Source: Oceanobacillus senegalensis
Lineage (GTDB): Bacteria > Bacillota > Bacilli > Bacillales > Amphibacillaceae
Assembly: GCF_900176885.1 (NCBI RefSeq)
Contig: NZ_LT839648.1
Span: 433,048-497,047 of the forward strand
Direction: 5' to 3'
Length of the DNA stretch: 64,000 bases
Part shown: in pieces, positions 1 through 9,229 of the stretch
Layout of the letters: the number at the start of each line of letters is the position of its first letter
Numbering within the stretch: position 1 is the stretch's first letter
Position numbers and translations under genes: made by a program
Notes under the pieces: model-generated
Seen by the model: the letters and a program-made list of their open reading frames with translations, nothing else
What the model was told of the DNA's origin: nothing
Databases searched by the model: none

Positions 1-1
1 T

Positions 2-397
2 GTGCAACGTCCTGAGGATTTCCAAGTTGTTGTTTCATCCAATCTATTTGGTGATATTTTATCTGATTTAGGTTCTGCTATTGTTGGGGGATTAGGTGTT
101 GCTCCATCCGGAAATATCAATCCCAAACGTGAATTTCCATCCATGTTCGAAGCTGTTCATGGTTCTGCACCTGATATTGCTGGGAAAGGAATTGCCAATC
201 CAATCGCACAAATCTGGTCTGCTGCACTAATGTTAGAGCATCTAGGTCGTAGGGATTTACATGACAAGGTTCTTTTCGCCATCGAATCCGTCTTAGAAGA
301 AAAGGCAGTATTGACACCAGATATCGGTGGATCAGCAAGTACAGCAGATGTCGGGGATGCCATCATTAGAAAATTACTGGTTAAGGAAGTGAGTTAA
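2..397 (+). CDS. D-malate/tartrate dehydrogenase family protein, C-terminal part (5' end outside window)
   Basis: This is the last 131 codons of an NAD-dependent beta-decarboxylating dehydrogenase of the isocitrate/isopropylmalate family. Visible family blocks are NLFGDILSDL (metal-binding aspartates), GGLGVAPSGNI, and HGSAPDIAGKGIANP, which lines the NAD pocket. The family is usually 350-360 residues, so about 220 residues lie left of the window. The HGSAPDIAGKGIANPIAQIWS form resembles tartrate dehydrogenase/D-malate dehydrogenase (TtuC/DmlA) more than LeuB, but leuB cannot be excluded from the C-terminus alone. The following SDR starts on the base after its stop codon, so they are co-transcribed. 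With the aldehyde dehydrogenase downstream and an OpuAC-type binding protein opposite, a role in oxidising malate made from carnitine is plausible inference. Confidence 0.8.
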   Translation: MQRPEDFQVVVSSNLFGDILSDLGSAIVGGLGVAPSGNINPKREFPSMFEAVHGSAPDIAGKGIANPIAQIWSAALMLEHLGRRDLHDKVLFAIESVLEEKAVLTPDIGGSASTADVGDAIIRKLLVKEVS

Positions 398-1147
398 ATG
401 TCCTATGAAGGAAAAACATTTATTATAACAGGTGCTAGTGGTGGAATGGGGAAGGCCACTGTTGATTTATTACTAGAAGCTGGTGCCAATGTAGTTGGTT
501 GTGACTTAAACGTGGGAAAATTGAGGGAGTATGAGCAAAATGCTAGATTCTTAGCAGTAGAAGGTAATCTTTTAGAGGAAGTTACAGTAAAACGAGTTTT
601 TAAAGAGGCATCGGAACATTTTGGTGAGATTAGTGGTCTAGTAAATATAGCAGGAATTGCTCAACCTGCTACACCGATAGAGGAAGTAAGTTTAGAAGAT
701 TTTCATAAGATTGTGGATATTAATTTAACCATGTCATTCTTAACATGTCGTGAAGCTGCTAAATATATGAAGAAACAAAAATCTGGGAAAATCGTTAATA
801 TCGGTTCCGTTTCGAAAACAAGACCAAGACCAGGATTACAGTCTTATATTGCTTCAAAAGGTGCCATCGAATCATTCACTAAGGCACTAGCTTTAGAGCT
901 TGCGGACCATCAAATTAATGTAAATATCTTACATCCAGGTCCAGCAGATACCAGTATGTTGGGTAAATTTACAAAAGCTGATGGAGATGTAGATGAAGCA
1001 AGAAAGGAAATTTTTGAAAAGAGTGTTCCATTAGGTAGGTTAATACAGCCAAATGACATTGCAAACTCTATTAAATTTCTACTTTCCGATGAAGCTAGCA
1101 TGATTACTGGAACAGTATTGCATGTAGATGGCGGAAGAAATCTGTAA
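398..1147 (+). CDS. SDR family oxidoreductase
   Basis: Classical short-chain dehydrogenase/reductase of 249 residues. The Rossmann motif TGASGGMG lies at residues 11-18, the NIAG motif replaces the usual NNAG near residue 83, and the active-site pair is seen in SYIASKGA near residue 150. The C-terminal HVDGG block is typical. The start codon follows directly on the stop of the upstream dehydrogenase, with AAGGAAGTGAG as ribosome site inside that gene. Substrate is unknown; the setting between a D-malate-type dehydrogenase and an aldehyde dehydrogenase suggests oxidation of a hydroxy acid or alcohol in the same short pathway. The family assignment is certain, the role is not. Confidence 0.9.
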   Translation: MSYEGKTFIITGASGGMGKATVDLLLEAGANVVGCDLNVGKLREYEQNARFLAVEGNLLEEVTVKRVFKEASEHFGEISGLVNIAGIAQPATPIEEVSLEDFHKIVDINLTMSFLTCREAAKYMKKQKSGKIVNIGSVSKTRPRPGLQSYIASKGAIESFTKALALELADHQINVNILHPGPADTSMLGKFTKADGDVDEARKEIFEKSVPLGRLIQPNDIANSIKFLLSDEASMITGTVLHVDGGRNL

Positions 1148-1172
1148 GCTATAGACCTGGAGGAGGATTGTC

Positions 1173-2615
1173 ATGAAAGAACTAAAGATGTACATAAATG
1201 GTAAGTGGATGGATACAGCGGATGGTACGACCATAGATGTTAGAAACCCATCCAATGGAGAAGTTATAGCAACCATTCCACAAGGTAAAGCAGAAGACGT
1301 GGATTTAGCGGTTCGAGCAGCGAAACAAGCATTTGACAATGAGGCGTGGCGAAGTGTTAAACCCCATGAGCGTGGAGATATCTTATTTGCTATTGCAGAT
1401 AAATTAAAAGAAAATCGCGATGAACTAGCAAAACTAGAAACCATGGATGTTGGGAAACCCTTATCTCAAGGATATGCTGATGTCGATGCGGCCATTCGTT
1501 ACTTCCAGTTTTATGGAGGATCTGCGGACAAGGTAATGGGGGATACCATTCCAATTGAGGATGGAATAATTGATTATGTTGTTCGCGAACCCGTTGGTGT
1601 GACAGCGCACATCATTCCTTGGAATTATCCAATTCAAATCATATCAAGAAGTGTTGCTGCAGCAATAGCTACTGGTAATACTGTTGTCGTAAAAAGTGCG
1701 GAAGATACACCGATGACTGCCAATAAGCTAGCAACTTATTTTGATGAACTTCATTTACCTGAGGGAGTCTTTAACCATGTGACAGGATATGGATATGATG
1801 CTGGTGCGGCTTTATCCTCGCATCGATTGGTAAACCATGTTACGTTTACGGGGTCTGTTCCAACTGGTATAGCGGTTGCGCAGGCGGCGATGAAAAATGT
1901 TGTACCGGTAACATTGGAACTTGGTGGAAAATCTCCAAATATTGTATTCTCTGATTGTGATGTGGATAAAACGGTTCAAGGCGTTGTTCGTGCCATCATT
2001 CAAAATGCAGGTCAAACCTGTTCGGCAGGAGCAAGGCTATTAGTTGAAAAATCATTCAAGGATGAGTTTTTAGTGAAGGTTATTGAACAATTCAAACAGT
2101 TACAGGTTGGGCCTGGATTGGATGATAAAGATATTGGACCAATCCTCAATGAAAAGCAATTCCATCGTGTTATGGAATTCATTGAATTAGCAAAAGAAGA
2201 AGGCGAAATTCTTGTTGGTGGTAATCGCATAACGATAGAAGGCTCTGAAGATGGTTGCTATGTGGAGCCAACTATTATTGATGGTGTAAAACCAGATAGT
2301 AAACTAGCTCAGGAAGAAATTTTTGGTCCCGTTTTAACGGTGTTTCCATTTGAAGATACAGAAGAAGCACTAAGTTTAGCTAATAGTACAGATTACGGAT
2401 TAGTAACTGGAATTTGGACGCAGGATATTTCTAGAGCCCATTACCTTGCAAGTCGTATTGATTCCGGACAAGTGTTTATTAATAATTACGGTGCAGGTGG
2501 TGGAATCCAAATGCCATTTGGTGGTTACAAGCGTAGTGGATTTGGCCGTGAAAAAGGCTGGATTGCATTGTATAACTATACACAGGTGAAAAATGTTGCT
2601 GTGAAATACCATTAA
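1173..2615 (+). CDS. NAD-dependent aldehyde dehydrogenase (betaine-aldehyde dehydrogenase-like)
   Basis: Full-length 480-residue ALDH superfamily enzyme that oxidises an aldehyde to the acid with NAD(P). General base Glu249 is in LELGGKSPN and the catalytic nucleophile Cys283 in NAGQTCSAGA; the IIPWNYP cofactor motif and the C-terminal PFGGYKRSGFGRE block are intact. An AGGAGGA ribosome site sits 7 bases before ATG. It closes the operon with the SDR and the D-malate-type dehydrogenase and is followed by a strong hairpin terminator. In Acinetobacter and Pseudomonas an ALDH of this kind converts malic semialdehyde (from carnitine) to malate, followed by D-malate dehydrogenase; the gene pair here fits that, but no carnitine oxygenase is visible, so the substrate is inferred only. 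Confidence 0.9.
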   Translation: MKELKMYINGKWMDTADGTTIDVRNPSNGEVIATIPQGKAEDVDLAVRAAKQAFDNEAWRSVKPHERGDILFAIADKLKENRDELAKLETMDVGKPLSQGYADVDAAIRYFQFYGGSADKVMGDTIPIEDGIIDYVVREPVGVTAHIIPWNYPIQIISRSVAAAIATGNTVVVKSAEDTPMTANKLATYFDELHLPEGVFNHVTGYGYDAGAALSSHRLVNHVTFTGSVPTGIAVAQAAMKNVVPVTLELGGKSPNIVFSDCDVDKTVQGVVRAIIQNAGQTCSAGARLLVEKSFKDEFLVKVIEQFKQLQVGPGLDDKDIGPILNEKQFHRVMEFIELAKEEGEILVGGNRITIEGSEDGCYVEPTIIDGVKPDSKLAQEEIFGPVLTVFPFEDTEEALSLANSTDYGLVTGIWTQDISRAHYLASRIDSGQVFINNYGAGGGIQMPFGGYKRSGFGREKGWIALYNYTQVKNVAVKYH

Positions 2616-2636
2616 TGAGGAAAGATCTTCTTTAAT

Positions 2637-2684
2637 AAATACTCCCCATCAAGTATTAGATACCTGATGGGGAGTATTTTTGTT
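2637..2684. terminator. Bidirectional rho-independent terminator
   Basis: AAATACTCCCCATCA (2637-2651) pairs perfectly with TGATGGGGAGTATTT (2665-2679), a 15-bp stem with a 13-base loop, followed by TTTTT on the plus strand and TTTATT on the minus strand. It lies between convergent genes and can end both the aldehyde dehydrogenase operon and opuAC. Confidence 0.93.
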
Positions 2685-2700
2685 TATCAAATAGGTGTAC

Positions 2701-3642
2701 TTACTCTTTTGGTTCCAAATCTTCAATGGAATTGATATTTTCCATATAAGTAGGAACAGCTAACCCAATTTTACCTTCATCCATGTTTGCTCCTAGGTCT
2801 TCAAATTTACCTTTATACTCCTCGTATAATGCACCGTGAGTCGCAGGCAACCATGGAGAAAGAGTAGCATCAGCATCGCCTGCTGCAATTGCCTCAAACA
2901 AAATAGCCGGATCAACTGATGTATAAGTTACGTCAAACCCATGTTGTTCCATTACAACCTTAGCTACATTTCCTGTGAAAAGCATATCATCCCATACAGT
3001 TGAAGCTATTTTTATTGAAGTACCGTTGGCGGGCTCTACCCCTTCTGTCCATTTTGCAACGGTTTCTTGATTATTATCTACCCACTGTTGTGCTACCTTT
3101 TCATAGTCAAAGTCCATTTTAGTAGCTTCAAGCAAGGCCGCCTCGATTTCTGGAAGTTCAAAATGGATTCTGTCAAGAATGGTATGGGCCTTAGGCATTT
3201 CCTCTTTTAACCCATTTCTTGTGATTGTGGTAACGGATTCCAATTCACCAAAGACCCCTTTTGGATCTTCTAAATACTTTAGGTCATACTTTGCAAACTT
3301 GTAATGAGGTGACCATGCAGTCACAACGATTGGTTCTTCGTTTTTAATAGCTTCATCTAACTGTGTTAACATTGCAGCTGTTGAGGTCGAATTCAGTTCC
3401 CAGCCGGCTAGACTCTCATACTCTTCTAAGGCATTGAGGGTATTTTCTGTTTGTCCGGCACCAGGTTCAATACCAGTAATCGTATATTCCATTTCTTCGC
3501 TGACATTTGTAGTGGCCTCAGATTCATTGTTAGTCGTATTGTTAGTAGTATCCTCCGTATCTCCCTGTCCACAGCCTGCTACAACAAGAGATAAGGATAA
3601 ACCAGCAATTAATCCTAATCTTTTTAATTTGAAGTTAGACAT
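2701..3642 (-). CDS. opuAC: Glycine betaine/carnitine ABC transporter substrate-binding lipoprotein (OpuAC type)
   Basis: Lipoprotein of 313 residues. The signal segment ends in LVVAGC with lipidated Cys24, then an Asn/Thr/Glu-rich linker. The mature part has the lobe order of B. subtilis OpuAC, which is circularly permuted compared with ProX: ITGIEPGAG and VVTAWSPHYKFAKYD come first, then a second lobe from about residue 208. The aromatic cage is conserved: Trp110 (TAWSPH), Trp217 (TVWDD), Trp264 and His269 (SPWLPATH), so quaternary-amine binding is expected. ATG at 3642 is chosen because AAAGGAG lies 11 bases upstream; an in-frame GTG 12 bases earlier overlaps that site. No ATPase or permease gene is adjacent, so it either serves a transporter encoded elsewhere or supplies the catabolic operon it faces. 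Confidence 0.88.
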   Translation of the reverse strand: MSNFKLKRLGLIAGLSLSLVVAGCGQGDTEDTTNNTTNNESEATTNVSEEMEYTITGIEPGAGQTENTLNALEEYESLAGWELNSTSTAAMLTQLDEAIKNEEPIVVTAWSPHYKFAKYDLKYLEDPKGVFGELESVTTITRNGLKEEMPKAHTILDRIHFELPEIEAALLEATKMDFDYEKVAQQWVDNNQETVAKWTEGVEPANGTSIKIASTVWDDMLFTGNVAKVVMEQHGFDVTYTSVDPAILFEAIAAGDADATLSPWLPATHGALYEEYKGKFEDLGANMDEGKIGLAVPTYMENINSIEDLEPKE

Positions 3643-3698
3643 GGTGTATAGCACTCCTTTATTATTTATTTCTTGTATTAAACGACAACTATCTTAAA

Positions 3699-3727
3699 AT
3701 TATACGCTTCTGTTTGGTATGATTCAA
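3699..3727 (-). promoter_or_regulatory. Sigma-A promoter of opuAC
   Basis: Read on the minus strand: -35 TTGAAT (3727-3722), a 17-base spacer, and a perfect -10 TATAAT (3704-3699). It lies 57 bases upstream of the chosen opuAC start. Seen directly; use as a promoter is inferred. Confidence 0.75.
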
Positions 3728-3731
3728 ACAG
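3710..3731. promoter_or_regulatory. Inverted repeat overlapping the opuAC -35 (candidate operator)
   Basis: CTGTTTG (3710-3716) and CAAACAG (3725-3731) form perfect 7-base arms with an 8-base spacer, covering the -35 hexamer of opuAC. A second weaker repeat (TATATTC at 3733, GAATATA at 3763) lies just upstream. In B. subtilis, betaine uptake genes are repressed by GbsR/OpcR; whether such a protein binds here is unknown. Confidence 0.4.
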
Positions 3732-4103
3732 TATATTCGGTTATTTTAGTTCATACAGAATATATAGTTTATAAATACCTAACTTTTAAAAGAGGAGGCG
3801 TACGTTTCCTTAAGTTTGCTCCATATTTGTGTATCCCATTCCTAAATTTGTTGGTGAGGGGATAGGGGAATAAACAGTTACTGTGGAAGGTTTGTTTTCC
3901 GAAAAGTAAACAAAGTATGGCTTCTATAAGAAGGCACGAGCCTTTTCAAATAAGACAACCATTACTTTAGCATAGGATATGGTAGATTTTTATTTTCAGC
4001 TTCTTAAAAAGTAAATTCGTTATAATGATACAGGTAGTTTCCTTTTTACAAAATTATGGTAAAATTCAGTTATAAGAATATAGTCTGACTATGAGGTGGG
4101 ATG
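3732..4103. other. Intergenic region between divergent opuAC and glcD
   Basis: No coding potential seen. A TATAAT at 4021-4026 lacks a good -35. A TTTACA at 4045-4050 is followed 19 bases later by TTATAA. Either could start the glcD transcript; neither is convincing. No riboswitch or cre site recognised. Confidence 0.4.
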
Positions 4104-5516
4104 ATGGATCAAGCAAAACTAATCGAATTAGTTAAGATGGTTATAACCGATGATAATCGAATATTAATAGATAAAGCGGACTTATATAGTTATTCTTTTG
4201 ACGCTTCCTTTGGTAGCTATCTTCCAGAATTAGTCGTGCAGCCAAAATCCACAAAAGAGGTTTCAGCTTTGATGAAATTGGCGAATAAATATGGGATTCC
4301 TATTTATCCGCGTGGTCAAGGAACCAGTTTAAGTGGAGGACCACTTCCAGTAAATGGTGGAATCGTCCTTGATTTATCTACATGGAATGAAAAGCTGGAA
4401 ATCGATGTGGAAGATATGATTGCTATTGTTTCACCAGGAGTGCTTACTGCTAGCATTCATGAGGCTGCCTTAGAGAAAGGTTTTATTTATCCACCAGATC
4501 CAAGCAGTTCGAATGTTTCCACGATTGGCGGGAATTTAGCGGAGAATTCAGGTGGCCCTCGTGGACTCAAATATGGGGTGACTAAGGACTATGTGATTGG
4601 ACTGGAGGTTGTTACACCTGAAGGAGAAATTATCCGGACTGGTGGGAGAACGATAAAAAATGTAACGGGATATGATGTAACAAAGTTAATGGTTGGTTCA
4701 GAAGGAACACTCGGTATCATCACGGAAGCTATTTTACGCCTTTACCCTAAACCTCAAGCAACCCAGACATTAATGGCTGTTTTTCATGACATCACTGATG
4801 CAGGAAGGGCTATTACGAACATCTTAAATTATGGAGTACTTCCTAGTAAACTCGAAATCATGGATAATGCCTCCATTACAGCAGTAGAAGCATACGAACC
4901 GCTTGGGCTCCCGACAGAAGCCGACGCATTGCTACTGATTGAATTAGATGGACATCCGGAAGCAATCCGAGACGAAATTACAAGGGTTCAGAAAATATGT
5001 AAAAAGGAACATGTGGCGGAAATGAAAATAGCTTCGGATGAAAGTGAATCAAAAAGCCTATGGAAAGCAAGGAAGTTAGTTTCTCCTGCCATTGTACGGA
5101 AAAAGCCAACAAAAATTTCCGAGGATGCGACCGTACCTAGAAGTAACATTCCAGAAATGTTTCGTAGACTAAAGCAAATTAGGGAAAAATACCATGTTGA
5201 TTTAGTTGTATTTGGTCATGCCGGAGACGGAAATTTACACCCGAATATCATTGCAGACAAACGGGATAAAGAGGAAATGAAACGAGTAGAGAAAGCTGTG
5301 GAAGAAATCTTTCGAGCAGCGATTGAGCTAAATGGTACGTTATCTGGTGAACATGGAATTGGTACTTTAAAAGCCCCGTTTATGGAAATGGAACTTGGAG
5401 AGGTGGGACTTGATATGATGAAACGAATTAAGCAAGCATGGGATCCTAATAATGTTCTTAACCCCGGAAAGATTTTTCCAGAGCCTGGTGAAAGGTTTGT
5501 GTTAAGTGATGACTAG
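4104..5516 (+). CDS. glcD: FAD-linked glycolate/D-lactate oxidase subunit GlcD
   Basis: About 470 residues with an N-terminal FAD_binding_4 domain (PRGQGTSLSGG near residue 70, then the GGNLAENSGGPRGLKYG flavin-binding stretch) and a C-terminal FAD-oxidase domain with FGHAGDGNLHPN and SGEHGIGTLK. It oxidises a 2-hydroxy acid such as glycolate or D-lactate and passes electrons to the iron-sulfur subunit GlcF. Two ATGs are in tandem (4101, 4104); AGGTGG at 4094-4099 is better spaced for the second. It overlaps glcF by about 10 bases, so the two are translationally coupled. Length and motifs match B. subtilis YsfC. The separate third subunit GlcE is absent, as in other Bacillus pairs. Confidence 0.93.
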   Translation: MDQAKLIELVKMVITDDNRILIDKADLYSYSFDASFGSYLPELVVQPKSTKEVSALMKLANKYGIPIYPRGQGTSLSGGPLPVNGGIVLDLSTWNEKLEIDVEDMIAIVSPGVLTASIHEAALEKGFIYPPDPSSSNVSTIGGNLAENSGGPRGLKYGVTKDYVIGLEVVTPEGEIIRTGGRTIKNVTGYDVTKLMVGSEGTLGIITEAILRLYPKPQATQTLMAVFHDITDAGRAITNILNYGVLPSKLEIMDNASITAVEAYEPLGLPTEADALLLIELDGHPEAIRDEITRVQKICKKEHVAEMKIASDESESKSLWKARKLVSPAIVRKKPTKISEDATVPRSNIPEMFRRLKQIREKYHVDLVVFGHAGDGNLHPNIIADKRDKEEMKRVEKAVEEIFRAAIELNGTLSGEHGIGTLKAPFMEMELGEVGLDMMKRIKQAWDPNNVLNPGKIFPEPGERFVLSDD

Positions 5517-6786
5517 ACCGAAGCTAGCTTACGAGGAAACGTTTGATTGTGTACAGTGTGGCTATTGTTTGCCGGCCTGTCCCACTTATTTAACAATGAA
5601 AAAAGAAACGCATTCCCCAAGAGGGAGAATTAATCTTGTAAAAATGGCTGCGGAAGGAAAAATCACCTACTCGGATTTAGCGGGACCGATTGAATTATGT
5701 CTAGGCTGTCGCGCTTGTGAGGTAGTCTGTCCAACAAATGTCCAGTATGGAAGAATCTTAGAATCAGCTAAGGAAGTTTTACAACATTCTAAAGAAAAGA
5801 AATCTCTCTTTGCAACGTTTTTATTTGGAAAGGTATTATCAAATGAAAAATGGTTAAGGTCTACAAGAATGGGCTTAGCAATTTATCAGCAGTTTGGTTT
5901 ACAAACGGTAGCTAGGAAATCGAAGCTGTTAAACCTATTTCCGGATAAAATTAAAGCCTTTGAGTCTGTCTTGCCTGAGATGAATCGTCCTTTAAATAAA
6001 GGTAGAAGAGAGAATGTCTTTCCTGCTAAAGGACCTATGTATAAAATAGGTTTTTTTAGTGGTTGTATGATGGATAGTCTATTTTCCACTATTAACACTA
6101 AAAGTATGAAACTTTTACAAGCAGCGGGATGTGAGGTGACGGTTATAAAAGAGCAAACCTGTTGTGGAGCCCTACAGCTTCATAGTGGCAAAAAGGAAAT
6201 GGCTAAACAACTAGCTAAGGAAAATATCATTGCATGTGAAGCGTATGATTTTGATTTTATTGTGAACAGTATTGGTGGATGTGGGGCAATGCTCGTTGAA
6301 TATGAACATTTACTTTCAGATGATGATGGAGACTGGAGGAAGAGGGCCAAGGCGTTTTCGGAAAAAAATGTGGATATCAGTGTGATTTTATCAAAACTTA
6401 ATCTTTCCTACACAAAGGATGTCCACAAAATAGTCACCTATCAACCATCATGTCACCTAGACAATGTACAAAAAAGGTCAGAAGAGGCCCTTCAGTTACT
6501 GAAATCTATTCCAGGCATTCATTATATGGAACTACGAAATAAAGAGATGTGTTGTGGGTCTGCAGGAATCTACAATCTTATAAACTATGAAGCATCGATG
6601 GATATATTAGATGATAAGATGGGGAACGTTCAAAGACTAGCAAGAAATCCGGATGTCATTGTAACAACAAATCCAGGATGCTATTTACAGATGAAGCTTG
6701 GCCTTCATCGAGAGGGCCTGTCAGAGAAAATTAATGTCATTCATTTAGTAGAAATAGTCGCAGAAGCCTGTGGCATAACGGATTAG
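5506..6786 (+). CDS. glcF: Glycolate/D-lactate oxidase iron-sulfur subunit GlcF
   Basis: Protein of 426 residues with two 4Fe-4S motifs near the N-terminus (CVQCGYCLPACPT and CLGCRACEVVCPT) and two CCG domains in the C-terminal half (CCGALQLHSG and CCGSAG). It takes electrons from the GlcD flavin and delivers them to the membrane quinone pool. GTG at 5506 or ATG at 5509 are both possible starts; they overlap the end of glcD, and AAAGG at 5491 favours the GTG. It matches B. subtilis YsfD in length and architecture. A multi-span membrane protein follows after 41 bases. Confidence 0.93.
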   Translation: MMTRPKLAYEETFDCVQCGYCLPACPTYLTMKKETHSPRGRINLVKMAAEGKITYSDLAGPIELCLGCRACEVVCPTNVQYGRILESAKEVLQHSKEKKSLFATFLFGKVLSNEKWLRSTRMGLAIYQQFGLQTVARKSKLLNLFPDKIKAFESVLPEMNRPLNKGRRENVFPAKGPMYKIGFFSGCMMDSLFSTINTKSMKLLQAAGCEVTVIKEQTCCGALQLHSGKKEMAKQLAKENIIACEAYDFDFIVNSIGGCGAMLVEYEHLLSDDDGDWRKRAKAFSEKNVDISVILSKLNLSYTKDVHKIVTYQPSCHLDNVQKRSEEALQLLKSIPGIHYMELRNKEMCCGSAGIYNLINYEASMDILDDKMGNVQRLARNPDVIVTTNPGCYLQMKLGLHREGLSEKINVIHLVEIVAEACGITD

Positions 6787-6827
6787 ACAGGGATTTCTGA
6801 GTACATATACAGTTAGGAGTCGTATTC

Positions 6828-8240
6828 ATGCAAAGGGTCGCAAGCTTTGGGATAAGTGTTTCCATAATACTTTATGCCCTTTTTCATTTTATATCGTATT
6901 TCTTTGAACATTCATTATTACCTCTCTTTTTACCGATTAGTGGATTAGGAATATTTGTGTTTACCATCATGAAACTTCGAATTTCTCATATTAAAATGCC
7001 ATTTGGTCTTATGGCTGTGGGAATTATCATCATGCTTATTTCAGGGACTTCCATTCAGGAAGGCTTAATGAGTGGATTGGTGGAAATGCGTAATGTAATT
7101 GGACTATTAGTCTTTGTTCCTATGATTAGTTGGGTGCTCCAAGAAGAATCCTATATTGAATCCATGATGGGATTTGCTCATCATTTATTAGACACGAGTC
7201 GTAAGTTTTACTTTGGACTCGTTTCCTTTACACAGGTTATTGCCTATTTTTTATTATTTGGTTCAATCATCATGATGTATCAATTAGTGAACATGATATT
7301 GAAAAATGGAAAAGGTGAGGCATGGGAAAATTACAAAGGAACGGCATTATTACGTGGGTTTTCCTTATCCGTCATGTGGGTGGTTAGTATTCCAAGTTTT
7401 GCCTACGTTGTTGAAGTAATGGGTGCTTCACTTGGATTGTCAATCATACAAGGGTTTGGTCTGGCGATTTGTGGTGTAATTATAGCACTTATCTTTTCCC
7501 ACTTTGAGGAAAAAAAGTATGGTGTCAATTTAACTGCTGGCTTACAGACAGAAATAGATGATGTTGTTCGTCATACGTCAGATAAAAAGGAAATGCATCA
7601 GAATGTTATTGAATTTTTTATTTTATTTGCAACCTTATTTGGGTCTATTCTTATTTTGCAAAGGTTTGTGAATATAGAGCTATTGGTACTAATTTCCGTT
7701 ATCGTTATTTTGTGGATAATGATTTATTATATTTATAAAAATAGGCCAAAGAAATTAGTGAACGAGTTAGGCAGATATATCCAGTATGACATGGAAAAGC
7801 AAGGATATCAGCTATGTATTATGCTTGGGGCGGGGGTGTTAATTTACGCACTTAATCAAACTAGCTTTGCGAAAACATTTGTCGATGGCATTTATTCTTT
7901 ACAAGAAGCACTACCATTCTTAAATATTCTTTACTTCTTGCCATTTATTATTATCATTCTTGGTTTCTTCGGACTAGGTCCATTAACGGTAATGGTTTTA
8001 GTTGCAGGGATATTAGAATCTATTAATCTTCCATACCCACCAGAATTAATTGTTTTAACCGTAACGTCTGGGAGTGCCATCTCGATTTTATTATCTCCAT
8101 TAATTATGCCGCTCATTGTACTTAGTGGTGCAAATGGATTAAGCGCGATAAAGAATGGGATTGCTTTTAATTGGAAATATGCGTTGGTTATTTATGCGAT
8201 GGTACAGGTTTATGTCCAAGTAAGTGTTTGGTTTTCTTAG
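6828..8240 (+). CDS. Multi-spanning membrane protein, candidate carboxylate permease (unidentified family)
   Basis: I do not recognise the family with certainty. The 470 residues form roughly 11-12 hydrophobic segments in two blocks, separated by a hydrophilic stretch around residues 225-260 (EEKKYG to EMHQN). The second block has Gly-rich breaks (LGFFGLGPLTVMVLVAG and TVTSGSAISILLSPLIMP) like the re-entrant hairpins of ion-transporter superfamily carriers. It follows glcF by 41 bases in the same orientation, so a glycolate or lactate carrier is the natural guess. This is inference from position; a scaffold or unrelated transporter is possible. ATG at 6828 is preceded by TTAGGAG 9 bases upstream. 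Confidence 0.55.
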   Translation: MQRVASFGISVSIILYALFHFISYFFEHSLLPLFLPISGLGIFVFTIMKLRISHIKMPFGLMAVGIIIMLISGTSIQEGLMSGLVEMRNVIGLLVFVPMISWVLQEESYIESMMGFAHHLLDTSRKFYFGLVSFTQVIAYFLLFGSIIMMYQLVNMILKNGKGEAWENYKGTALLRGFSLSVMWVVSIPSFAYVVEVMGASLGLSIIQGFGLAICGVIIALIFSHFEEKKYGVNLTAGLQTEIDDVVRHTSDKKEMHQNVIEFFILFATLFGSILILQRFVNIELLVLISVIVILWIMIYYIYKNRPKKLVNELGRYIQYDMEKQGYQLCIMLGAGVLIYALNQTSFAKTFVDGIYSLQEALPFLNILYFLPFIIIILGFFGLGPLTVMVLVAGILESINLPYPPELIVLTVTSGSAISILLSPLIMPLIVLSGANGLSAIKNGIAFNWKYALVIYAMVQVYVQVSVWFS

Positions 8241-8301
8241 AAAAGTGTCAAAGGTTATCATGAAAAAAATTCTTATTGGTGATTTAAAAGGGGGATTTTA
8301 A

Positions 8302-8997
8302 TTGGAGTTCATGTTTAACTTTGCTCGTTGGACACATATTATTGCCGGATTTGTTGCATTAATGGTTTTATGGATCCCGATTGTGACACGAAAAGGTAAA
8401 AAATTACATAGAGGAAGTGGATGGATTTTTGTCATTTCAATGGCAACGGTATCGGTAACAGCATTCTATATGGGAATTTATAGAATTGTATGGGATTCTG
8501 GTACTGACCAAGATGGTATATCATTCTCGTGGTTTCTTATTTTTATTTCCATTCTAAGTGCTGCGACTGCTTGGTATGGCGTCCGTGTCCTTCGATTTAA
8601 AAGGAGAAGAGCATCGCACCGCTATTTTTTTGATTTGTTATTTCCGGTTCTGCTCCTTACTTCAAGTATAGGAATCATGATATACGGTTGGGTGATTCAT
8701 TTTCCATTACTTCAGTACTTTCCAATTATTGGTCTATTCTTAGGCGGAATACAACTACAATATTGGATTTCTATACCAAAAATAAGTTCACACTGGGTTG
8801 TTGAACACATCGTAGGAATGCTTTCTTCCTGTATAGCAACCATCACGGCATTTATCGTTTTTGGTGCTCCAAGATTACTACAAATTGATTCCGTTAACCT
8901 GTTCATTTGGTTTCTTCCGACGATTGTTTTTGTTCCACTAGTTATTGTTTCAACGGTTTATTATGGCAAAAAGTTTGCCGGTGTTAAGAAATCTTGA
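8302..8997 (+). CDS. DUF2306-type membrane protein
   Basis: Integral membrane protein of 231 residues with about six to seven transmembrane helices. The N-terminal WTHIIAGFVAL helix with its histidine and the HRGSGWIFVISM segment near residue 36 are typical of the DUF2306 family, whose function is unknown. The start is TTG at 8302, supported by AAGGGGG 8 bases upstream; the ATG three codons later has no ribosome site of its own. It follows the permease-like gene by 61 bases and might be read with the glc operon. Confidence 0.75.
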   Translation: MEFMFNFARWTHIIAGFVALMVLWIPIVTRKGKKLHRGSGWIFVISMATVSVTAFYMGIYRIVWDSGTDQDGISFSWFLIFISILSAATAWYGVRVLRFKRRRASHRYFFDLLFPVLLLTSSIGIMIYGWVIHFPLLQYFPIIGLFLGGIQLQYWISIPKISSHWVVEHIVGMLSSCIATITAFIVFGAPRLLQIDSVNLFIWFLPTIVFVPLVIVSTVYYGKKFAGVKKS

Positions 8998-9229
8998 AAA
9001 TTATCCGTAAAGGACCTACCCTTCCAGCTCATTTCATTTGTTTTATCATCCTACCATTCAAATACGTTTTCATTCAACAGTATTAGATGATGTTGTATAA
9101 CTTGATTAGTAAATAAAACAAATTATAAAGCAAATAAATGGATTGATGTTATTTTTCATCTTCCTCCTAGCATATATTTATACAATAGAAGAAAGGTCAG
9201 TCCTAGTCGAGTTATAGAGGAGGGATGAT

